From CAYPYS01 sp964445715 (GTDB taxonomy: Bacteria > Omnitrophota > Gorgyraeia > Gorgyraeales > Gorgyraeaceae): a DNA stretch of 9,371 nt. Under the pieces are notes generated by a model. That model saw only the letters and a list, made by a program, of their open reading frames with translations, did not search any database and was not told the origin of the DNA. Below, piece after piece: positions 1 through 6,279 of the stretch. The translations under genes were made by a program, and so were the position numbers. Numbering within the stretch: position 1 is the stretch's first letter; the number at the start of each line of letters is the position of its first letter. The stretch is taken from NCBI GenBank assembly GCA_964445715.1, contig CAYULJ010000065.1:1-9371 (forward strand), written 5' to 3'.

Positions 1-1473
1 CAAGACTTTTAGCTTTACACTACCCTTTTGCTCTAAATCTTGCAGGAATTTTTTAATATTATCTTTTACATAAGGTGCATTATATATAAAAGACCTTGTT
101 GAAAAAACTCTCTTGTAATCGTGTGCCGAGTCAATAAAATTATGCGCGGTCAGTTTTTTTACTATCCTATTATCAAAATTATCTATACTAAGTACGCAAC
201 CCGGAACAGCTACTCTTTCAAATTCAGAAAATATAGCATCTAACTCCTGCTCATCTTTTTCTGATATAGCCTTATAATCCAAAAGGATGCTTTTGACTGT
301 CCTGTCCTCTAAAGACAGATCCGAAAAGGCATTCTGAAACACCCTTTTGTTCGTCCTTTTCTCATCTATATTCACATAACCATAACACACTCTCCCTAAG
401 CATCCGAGATTGAGCCTTAAAAATTCAGAATCGTCAAATCTTATATAATCCCTCAATTCGATCAGTTTAGCCCTGTGAAATTTTTTTAAACTCGATAACA
501 AAGTAAAAACCACCCTATCATCTGTAAGAATTTTGTCGAACTTTTTCTTTTTGACAATCGGCAAAAGAACAGATCTTATTCTAAAAAAAGGTGACGGATA
601 CCTGCGTCTTATGATATTGGCATGGGTCTTATCAATTTTCCGTCTTGTCGCTACCCAGACCCAATTGCATTTATTAGCCAGATAGTGAACGTAGCCTCTA
701 TAACGGTCGAAATATCCTTTGTCCCTACTACCTAACACATAAAGTATTCTCTTGGGTTTCCCAAACATCTCATAAAACATCTTCTGATTCTTGGTAAACA
801 TCTCTTCGAAACCATCTACCAAGTCAAAAGAAGCGTGCTCCTTATGCCATACATAGCTACCCAGCGAAAAGACAGATTTATAGCCTGCGTGGACAGCGCG
901 TATAGAATACTCTGTCTCTTCAAAATTCCCCAACCCATACTCTTCTCTTAGTATCCCTATTTTATCAATGACATCACGCTTTATCATATAACAAAACCCT
1001 ACTGCAGTCGCCATTTCCATATGCTGGCCTTTACATCTTTCCATAAGCTTCTCGGCATATCTGTCAAGAGACGTCCACCATGGCACTCGGTTACCGAGAT
1101 TATTACTGTTGGGATTTACTATGCCAATATCATCTGACAACTCAGCTATATTAACCATCTCTGCAAGCCAACCTTTGGTCATAATGGTGTCATTATTAAG
1201 TATCATCGCGTACTTGCCTTTTGACAATTCAAGACCCTGATTCAATGCCTTTGTGGCTCCGAGATTTTCTTCGTTTCGTATCAGCGTATAGTCATGTGTC
1301 TTTAGACGGGGATCATCCTTCAGGCTCTCAAGATATTCCTTAGTCTCAGCCTCACTCCCATTATCCGTTATTATAAGGCGATAAGGATACTCGGTGTTTT
1401 TTATAATGCTTTCAATGCAGTTCTTTGTATATTCTTTTAAATTCCAAACTGCAATTACAATATCACAACTCAT
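1..1473 (-). CDS. GT2 family glycosyltransferase with C-terminal degenerate methyltransferase-like domain (3' end beyond window)
   Basis: The frame is open for 491 codons from an ATG at 1471-1473 to the left edge, so the C-terminus is missing. Residues 1-235 are a GT-A fold glycosyltransferase of the GT2 rhamnosyltransferase-like type: DIVIAVWN at 4-11, TDNGS at 36-40, NLGATKALNQG at 70-80, the metal-binding LNNDT at 92-96, GFCYMI at 159-164, an acidic EETE at 185-188 and the conserved His of VWHKEH at 208-213. It should transfer a sugar from a nucleotide donor to a growing glycan on the cytoplasmic side. Residues about 240-345 form a second alpha/beta segment that I cannot assign. From about 352 the chain resembles a class I SAM methyltransferase (LNLGC at 354-358, GYVNID at 365-370, VPGCVLSI at 423-430), but its motifs are degraded. 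A GAGG at 1478-1481 lies only 4 bases before the ATG, and an in-frame stop at 1480-1482 excludes a longer start. The GT2 call is firm; the acceptor and sugar are unknown. Confidence 0.9.
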   Translation of the reverse strand, partial: MSCDIVIAVWNLKEYTKNCIESIIKNTEYPYRLIITDNGSEAETKEYLESLKDDPRLKTHDYTLIRNEENLGATKALNQGLELSKGKYAMILNNDTIMTKGWLAEMVNIAELSDDIGIVNPNSNNLGNRVPWWTSLDRYAEKLMERCKGQHMEMATAVGFCYMIKRDVIDKIGILREEYGLGNFEETEYSIRAVHAGYKSVFSLGSYVWHKEHASFDLVDGFEEMFTKNQKMFYEMFGKPKRILYVLGSRDKGYFDRYRGYVHYLANKCNWVWVATRRKIDKTHANIIRRRYPSPFFRIRSVLLPIVKKKKFDKILTDDRVVFTLLSSLKKFHRAKLIELRDYIRFDDSEFLRLNLGCLGRVCYGYVNIDEKRTNKRVFQNAFSDLSLEDRTVKSILLDYKAISEKDEQELDAIFSEFERVAVPGCVLSIDNFDNRIVKKLTAHNFIDSAHDYKRVFSTRSFIYNAPYVKDNIKKFLQDLEQKGSVKLKVL

Positions 1474-1506
1474 AATGCCTCAGCTTCGCTTTACATTCAA
1501 CTCTTA

Positions 1507-1558
1507 TTGAACCAGGTACACAGCACGATGTTAATCAAAGAAGTTATACCTGGTTCAA
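1507..1558. repeat. 12-bp perfect inverted repeat in the intergenic spacer
   Basis: TTGAACCAGGTA (1507-1518) and TACCTGGTTCAA (1547-1558) are exact reverse complements separated by 28 bases. They lie in the 100-bp gap between the radical SAM stop and the GT2 start. The RNA could form a stem with a large loop. No run of T follows on either strand, so it does not look like an intrinsic terminator. It could be an RNA element, a protein-binding site or a member of another dispersed repeat family. Only one copy is present in the window. Confidence 0.7.
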
Positions 1559-1573
1559 GTAAATAATCTATAC

Positions 1574-2866
1574 TTAGCGTTCTTTGTAGTTTAGTTTCTC
1601 TTTATAGTAGTCCTGGGTCTTGCCTTTGAAGCCGCGTTCCTTTAAAAACTTTCGTATCCTCTTCATCTGGTTCTCGAGCTCGTCCGCGCTCAATGTCTCT
1701 GTCTCTACTGTCTTGCCGCCCAGCCCCTCTGTTCCGGTAACAAGATAATAATCCGAAAAATTATTAGATATTATTTTGACCCCGTATTTATCAGGATTTT
1801 TATAGACATCGCAACCTGGCAGAGGCACGAATGTGTAAAACTGCGCCTGGTCTATCTCAGAACGCTCTACAAACTCTATGCTCTCTTCTATGGTCTCTGA
1901 TGTCTCGCCTGGAAAACCTATCATGAAATAGCCTATGACAACAAGGCCTGCGTCCTGAGCTATCTTTATTGCTTTATAGTTATTTTCAACAGTATTTTTT
2001 TTGCTCATCTTGTCCAAGATCTTTTGCGACCCTGATTCTATGCCAAAACATACTACCTTGCACCCTGATTCTTTCAATAAAACATATGTATCCTTTGTCA
2101 ATATATCAGTCCTGCCATTGCACCTGTAACCTATGTTAAAACCTTTTGTCTTTTCTTTAAATTCTACCAAGCGCGACTTTCTCACAGTAAACATATCGTC
2201 AAAGAATTCAAAATGCCTGACTCCGTACCTACTTATTGCTTCCTTTATCTCGCAGACAATATTATCTATCGAGCGAAACCTGACTTTATTTCCCATTATT
2301 GCCTGGTCACAGAATGCGCAATCAAAACTGCACCCCCGCGACCCCATAATACCAAAACACCTATGGTCATCCACCTTCCTGTGAAAACCTATAATGTCCA
2401 CAAGGTCCCAAGCAGGCAGCGGTATGGAATCCAGGTCCTTCATAAAATCGTTTCTTATTATTCTGGGTATTTTTTTCTTGTTCCTGTAAGCGTCTGCGAT
2501 CTTTACGATAGAAACTTCGCCTTCGCCTACTACTATATTATCAAAGATCTTTAGTTCATGCGACTCAGGTAACGCGCTGGGGTGAGCACCTCCGCAGATA
2601 AGAGGCTTACCTGGAAATTTTTCTTTTATGTATTCTGCTATATCTATGCCTAGCTTTGAGGTAGGCGTATAAAGTTGAATACCGTATAAATCCGCTTCTT
2701 TTATCTTGGATTTCCAGCTTTCAGTAGAATGACCAGCAAGATTTGTAATCCTGGCATCATACCCTGCATCTCTCAGGCAAGAAGCAAGATACATGAGTCC
2801 TAACGGCTCGTCTGAAAGATCGTCTATGCATGTCGGGTCAGGTACTCTGATTAAATCTATCAACAT
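1574..2866 (-). CDS. B12-binding-domain radical SAM protein
   Basis: This 430-residue protein has the two-domain layout of the BchE/P-methylase-like class. An N-terminal cobalamin-binding-type Rossmann domain (about 1-140) shows EPLGLMYLASCLRDAGY at 20-36, CGGAHPSALPE at 91-101 and VVGEGE at 112-117. As in many members there is no DxHxxG cobalt-ligating motif. The radical SAM barrel follows with the [4Fe-4S] motif C179-x3-C183-x2-C186, FFDD at 221-224, FGIESGS at 274-280 and MIGFPGET at 315-322. Such enzymes cleave S-adenosylmethionine to a 5'-deoxyadenosyl radical and do methylations or other C-H chemistry. Its substrate cannot be read from sequence; the neighbours suggest a sugar, lipid carrier or glycan. 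An SD-like GGAG (2876-2879) lies 9 bases before the ATG. It follows the third aminotransferase by 24 bases, with a palindrome between them, and is probably cotranscribed. Confidence 0.92.
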   Translation of the reverse strand: MLIDLIRVPDPTCIDDLSDEPLGLMYLASCLRDAGYDARITNLAGHSTESWKSKIKEADLYGIQLYTPTSKLGIDIAEYIKEKFPGKPLICGGAHPSALPESHELKIFDNIVVGEGEVSIVKIADAYRNKKKIPRIIRNDFMKDLDSIPLPAWDLVDIIGFHRKVDDHRCFGIMGSRGCSFDCAFCDQAIMGNKVRFRSIDNIVCEIKEAISRYGVRHFEFFDDMFTVRKSRLVEFKEKTKGFNIGYRCNGRTDILTKDTYVLLKESGCKVVCFGIESGSQKILDKMSKKNTVENNYKAIKIAQDAGLVVIGYFMIGFPGETSETIEESIEFVERSEIDQAQFYTFVPLPGCDVYKNPDKYGVKIISNNFSDYYLVTGTEGLGGKTVETETLSADELENQMKRIRKFLKERGFKGKTQDYYKEKLNYKER

Positions 2867-2883
2867 CTATAAAATCTCCGCGC

Positions 2884-2924
2884 CTTAAGTTTACACTTTA
2901 ACATTGTTGAAGTGTAAACTTAAG
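2884..2924. repeat. AT-rich palindromic repeat, copy 1 (overlaps the 3' end of an aminotransferase gene)
   Basis: The left arm CTTAAGTTTACACTT (2884-2898) is the exact reverse complement of 2910-2924. The stem continues inward through 2899-2902 and 2906-2909 with one G-U pair to a 3-base ATT centre, giving a 19-bp hairpin. The stop codon of the upstream aminotransferase (2891-2893) lies in the left arm, so the element encodes that protein's last residues. It ends 4 bases before the Shine-Dalgarno of the next gene. There is no poly-U tail. Near-identical copies lie at 5168-5204 and 7456-7498, so it is a dispersed REP-like family rather than a one-off terminator. Confidence 0.9.
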
Positions 2925-4033
2925 AATTTTTTTAGCGTGGCAGTGATCTTGTTTACGTCTTCGTCAGACAGATTCTGATGAAGTGGAAGATTTAAAACTT
3001 CTTCGTTCAGCTTCTCAGCATTGGGAAGTTTCTGACTTGGGCCATACTGTTTTATCAGATGAAGCGGATAGTAGCGAAAAGTACAATAAATGCCATTCTC
3101 CACAAGATATGTCGCCAGTTTATCGCGCAAACCATCCTTGACTTTGATCCAGTATAAATAATATGAACTCTCTGTCTCTGACAATGGTTCTGGCGGCGTC
3201 CCGACTTGGTTCAAATCCTTAAGCGCCTCCTGATATTTATGCCAGACTTCCTTTCTCTTTGCTATAAAAGAATCTAATTTCTTGAGCTGCACCCTGGCTA
3301 TCGCGCATAATATATCATTGGTGAGGTATCTATTTTCAGCAGAGGCAAGCTCGATCTCCCACCATCTCTGATTTTTTTCCTTTAATGAATCTATCCCAGA
3401 CTGTCTGTTTTTAATACCGAGATAGCGTGTCTCCATGGCCTTTGAAAATAATTTCTCATTCGTCACCACAATCGCGCCGCCATCGCCTATCGAGAGCATT
3501 TTCATCGCATCAAAGCTAAAACAGCCGATGTCACCTAGCGTGCCGCAATTTTTCCCTTTGTATTTTGACACAATGGAGTTCGCGCTGTCTTCCAATACAT
3601 AAAGACCTTTTGCTTCTTTTTTTACCTCATCCATATTGCAAGGGTGGCCGCCATAATGCAGGAGAAAGACAGCCTTTGTCTTTTTATTTCGAAGTCTTTT
3701 TATCTCCGAAGGAAGTATGTTTAAATATTTTTCGTCTACATCGGCAAATACAGGCTTGGCGCCTGCGTTTATTATGGCATTGGGCACGCCTATAAAATTT
3801 ATCGTGGGGACAATCACTTCATCTCCCGGTCCTATGCCCAGGATTTTCATTGACATAAAAAGTCCAGCAGTACAGCAATTTACAGCCAAGACCTTGTTCT
3901 CACCTATCTTGTCGCCAAACTCCTTCTCGAACTGCTTGCTTTCCTTCGCAAAGCCAATCCACTTTGACTCAAAGACCCTTTTAATAGCCCCTAGCTCTTC
4001 TTTGCCAAGCGAGTTTGAAAAAATCTGTATCAT
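2891..4033 (-). CDS. DegT/DnrJ/EryC1-family PLP-dependent sugar aminotransferase (third of three)
   Basis: This 380-residue fold-type I aminotransferase belongs to the family that uses glutamate to aminate nucleotide-linked keto-sugars. Visible features are NCCTAG at 52-57 (phosphate-binding region), GDEVIVPTINF at 70-80, GAKPVFADVD at 91-100, HYGGHPCNM at 126-134, ED at 148-149 with D149 expected to contact the PLP ring nitrogen, and CFSFDAMK at 171-178 with K178 as the Schiff-base lysine, followed by GDGG at 183-186. It is closest in layout to its upstream neighbour (4046-5152), consistent with duplication, but its active-site surroundings have drifted (EDSANS rather than EDAAH; KMLSIGDGG rather than KNLATGEGG). 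The sugar is not predictable. Residues 371-380 are encoded by the palindrome at 2884-2924 and extend past the usual terminal helix. GGGAG (4041-4045) is 7 bases before the ATG and directly follows the upstream stop. Confidence 0.92.
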   Translation of the reverse strand: MIQIFSNSLGKEELGAIKRVFESKWIGFAKESKQFEKEFGDKIGENKVLAVNCCTAGLFMSMKILGIGPGDEVIVPTINFIGVPNAIINAGAKPVFADVDEKYLNILPSEIKRLRNKKTKAVFLLHYGGHPCNMDEVKKEAKGLYVLEDSANSIVSKYKGKNCGTLGDIGCFSFDAMKMLSIGDGGAIVVTNEKLFSKAMETRYLGIKNRQSGIDSLKEKNQRWWEIELASAENRYLTNDILCAIARVQLKKLDSFIAKRKEVWHKYQEALKDLNQVGTPPEPLSETESSYYLYWIKVKDGLRDKLATYLVENGIYCTFRYYPLHLIKQYGPSQKLPNAEKLNEEVLNLPLHQNLSDEDVNKITATLKKFLSLHFNNVKV

Positions 4034-4045
4034 AAATCAACTCCC

Positions 4046-5152
4046 TTACTGTAAAAACTCCTTTATATGACGCACAACCTTATCCTGGTCTTTCAAGCTC
4101 AGGTCAGGATAAAGAGGCAAGGTCAAAAGTTTCTTCCATATCCTCTCTGTCACAGGGCAATCTGCATTGAACTTCTTATACATCTTATAATGATAGCTTG
4201 GTATATAATGAACGCCTGTTGATATATTTTTTTTCTGAAGATAAGTATTTAATGAGTCTCTCTTGTCAGTCTTTATCACATAATTATGGCGAGCGCTACT
4301 GGTGTATCTTTTGACCACGGGCAACTCTACGGAATCCGAGCCCTTGAGCAACTTATTGTAACGCAAGCTGAGTCTGCGCCTTTTGTCATTCATCTTGTCC
4401 AGCTTTTTCAGTTGTGCTATGCCTATCCCAGCAGGGATGTCATTCAAATGATATTTAAAACCAAGCTCTTCCACTCCGTAATACCAGGAATATTTCTGTA
4501 AGACCTCTCTGTCCCAGGTGCCTTTTGAAATACCAAGCCATCTCAATTTTTTTAATCTTTCATATATATCCCTGTCATTAGTCGTTACCATGCCCCCTTC
4601 ACCTGTAGCAAGATTTTTGACAGCATGAAAGGAAAAACAAGCGATGTCTCCTAGCGTACCTATCTTTCTGCCTTTGTATTCAGCGCCGCAGGCATGCGCT
4701 GCGTCTTCGATTATCTTCACGCCTCTGGCCTTAGCCAGCTTCCTGATCGGATCCATGTCACACGCATGTCCGCCATAATGGACTGTGATTATAGCTCTGG
4801 TCTTTTTTGTAATTTTTTTCTCAATCTCTTTCACGTCAATATTGAGTGTGTCTGGCTCAATATCGCAAAAAACAGGCTTTGCGTTATTGTATAAAATAGC
4901 GTGATTTGTCGAGATAAAAGTCATTGGGGTTGTCAAGACATCCCCACCCTTCACATCTATGACCTTTAACGCAAGATGAAGCGCGGCAGTGCATGAATTC
5001 AAAGCCACTGCGTATTTGACGCCTATATATTTGGCAAATTTTTCCTCGAACTCGCAAGTCTTAGGTCCAAGCCCAACCCATCCTGACTTCATAACCTTTC
5101 TGACCGCGTCGAATTCTTCCTTTCCATACGAAGGCCTGAATACTGGTATCAT
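4046..5152 (-). CDS. DegT/DnrJ/EryC1-family PLP-dependent sugar aminotransferase (second of three, ArnB/PseC-like)
   Basis: This 368-residue protein has the full motif set of a nucleotide-sugar aminotransferase: SGWVGLGP at 23-30, LNSCTAALHLAL at 51-62, TTPMTFISTNHAI at 74-86, AKPVFCDIEPDTLNID at 91-106, VHYGGHACDMDP at 124-135, EDAAHACGA at 149-157 (D150 for the PLP ring) and CFSFHAVKN at 172-180 with K179 as Schiff-base lysine, then GEGG at 184-187. The overall pattern resembles ArnB/PseC-type enzymes that aminate C4 of 4-keto-6-deoxy sugars; the exact position is an inference. The normal C-terminus (HIKEFLQ) makes it a repeat-free comparison for its two neighbours. A GAGG (5160-5163) lies 7 bases before the ATG, immediately after the palindrome that closes the preceding gene. 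The 12-base gap to the next gene implies one transcript. Confidence 0.94.
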   Translation of the reverse strand: MIPVFRPSYGKEEFDAVRKVMKSGWVGLGPKTCEFEEKFAKYIGVKYAVALNSCTAALHLALKVIDVKGGDVLTTPMTFISTNHAILYNNAKPVFCDIEPDTLNIDVKEIEKKITKKTRAIITVHYGGHACDMDPIRKLAKARGVKIIEDAAHACGAEYKGRKIGTLGDIACFSFHAVKNLATGEGGMVTTNDRDIYERLKKLRWLGISKGTWDREVLQKYSWYYGVEELGFKYHLNDIPAGIGIAQLKKLDKMNDKRRRLSLRYNKLLKGSDSVELPVVKRYTSSARHNYVIKTDKRDSLNTYLQKKNISTGVHYIPSYHYKMYKKFNADCPVTERIWKKLLTLPLYPDLSLKDQDKVVRHIKEFLQ

Positions 5153-5167
5153 GCTCTTACCTCTTCC

Positions 5168-5204
5168 TAACTTTACATTTCAACAACGTTAAAGTGTAAA
5201 GTTA
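5168..5204. repeat. AT-rich palindromic repeat, copy 2 (diverged; overlaps the 3' end of an aminotransferase gene)
   Basis: TAACTTTACA (5168-5177) pairs exactly with 5195-5204. The stem continues with one G-U pair and one C/A mismatch to a 3-base AAC centre. It shares the TTTACA...TGTAAA arms and overall spacing with the copies at 2884-2924 and 7456-7498 but is shorter and more diverged. The stop codon of the upstream aminotransferase (5173-5175) lies in the left arm. The next gene's GAGG ribosome-binding site begins 5 bases beyond the repeat. Confidence 0.85.
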
Positions 5205-6279
5205 CGTGTTGGATTTCCTTCTCATTAAGCTCAGGGTACATTGGTAGGCTTAGGATCTCATCGCAACATTTTTCCGCAATCGGGAAATCTCCTTTTTTAC
5301 GACCAAGTTCTCTGTAGGCCTTTTGTAAATGCACTGGTATGGGATAATGTATTAATGTCCCAACGCCTTCCTCTGTCAATCCCTTCATTACTTTATCTCT
5401 ATTTTTTGTTCTTATTGTAAGAAGATGATAAACATGCTTGGCATAGGCTTCTTCATGAGGTAGGGCTATATCCAGGCCTTTTTCTTTAAAAAGTCTCATG
5501 TAGAGATCAGCGATCTTTCTCCTGCTTTCATTCCATGAATCCAAATGCCTGAGTTTTACTCTTAAAATAGCCGCCTGTAAAGTATCGAGTCTCGAATTAT
5601 AACCTTTTAAGACGTGCTCATATCTATCTTTCTTGCCACCATCCCTGAGGAGCTTGATTTTTTCTTTGATTTCTTCTGAATCAGTCAACACTATTCCCCC
5701 GTCTCCGAAACAACCCAGGTTTTTAGTTGGATAAAAAGAAAAACAACTTGCGTCTCCGAAGCTACCTACTTTTTTGTCCTTGTAAAGCGCGCCATGGGCC
5801 TGCGCGCAATCTTCTATGACCTTTAGTTTATATTTTTTTGCAATGTCCATTAAAGGGCTCATGTCTACTGGATGGCCATACAGATGGACAGGCATGATCG
5901 CCTTTGTCTTTTTGGTGATTTTTTTCTCTATCTTCGATACATCGATGTTGCAAGTCTTCTCCTCGATGTCTATAAAGACCGGCTTTGCGCCAGCCATGGA
6001 TATGGCAAATGCAGTAGCAATGTAAGTATAAGGCGTTGTTATGACTTCATCGCCTTTCCCTATCCCGCATGCAAGACATGCCAGGAACAAGGCATCTGTC
6101 CCTGAATTCACGCCGATCCCGTGCTTTACATTGCAATATTTTGCAAACTCTTGCTCAAAAAATCTTACATCATCACCAAAAATAAACCGGCCTGAATGCA
6201 AAACATCCTCTATGGGCTTTCTGAGTTCATCCTTAATATTTTCGTATTGTCTTTTCAGACTGAATATATCTACTTTCAT
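5173..6279 (-). CDS. DegT/DnrJ/EryC1-family PLP-dependent sugar aminotransferase (first of three, 3-keto-sugar type likely)
   Basis: This 368-residue enzyme resembles the branch that includes WbpE/WlbC-, FdtB- and QdtB-type aminotransferases, which act on 3-keto nucleotide sugars. Motifs include HSGRFIFGDDV at 28-38, GVNSGTDALFLA at 56-67, TTPYTYIATAFAI at 81-93, GAKPVFIDI at 97-105, VHLYGHPVDM at 131-140, EDCAQAHGA at 156-164 (D157 for the PLP ring), CFSFYPTKNLG at 179-189 with K186 as Schiff-base lysine, GDGG at 192-195, GYNSRLDTLQAAIL at 226-239 and HYPIPVH at 311-317. The C3 assignment is inference from these motifs. Residues 359-368 come from the palindrome at 5168-5204; in length they replace the final helix seen in the neighbour (HIKEFLQ). 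Its ATG overlaps the heptosyltransferase stop in an ATGA (6276-6279), indicating translational coupling; a GGAG at 6291-6294 may help. Confidence 0.94.
   Translation of the reverse strand: MKVDIFSLKRQYENIKDELRKPIEDVLHSGRFIFGDDVRFFEQEFAKYCNVKHGIGVNSGTDALFLACLACGIGKGDEVITTPYTYIATAFAISMAGAKPVFIDIEEKTCNIDVSKIEKKITKKTKAIMPVHLYGHPVDMSPLMDIAKKYKLKVIEDCAQAHGALYKDKKVGSFGDASCFSFYPTKNLGCFGDGGIVLTDSEEIKEKIKLLRDGGKKDRYEHVLKGYNSRLDTLQAAILRVKLRHLDSWNESRRKIADLYMRLFKEKGLDIALPHEEAYAKHVYHLLTIRTKNRDKVMKGLTEEGVGTLIHYPIPVHLQKAYRELGRKKGDFPIAEKCCDEILSLPMYPELNEKEIQHVTLHFNVVEM

Noticed and set aside
1489..1501. CTTTACATTCAAC resembling half of palindrome copy 2
   Set aside because: Only 13 bases match, with a one-base gap and no partner arm nearby; too short to call a repeat remnant.
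1519..1573. TATAAC/ATTAAC-like boxes upstream of the GT2 gene as a promoter
   Set aside because: No acceptable -35 box at correct spacing, and the best boxes overlap the inverted repeat.
2884..2924. Intrinsic terminator at the palindrome
   Set aside because: No U-run follows the stem on either strand, and the next gene has its own nearby Shine-Dalgarno in an apparent operon.
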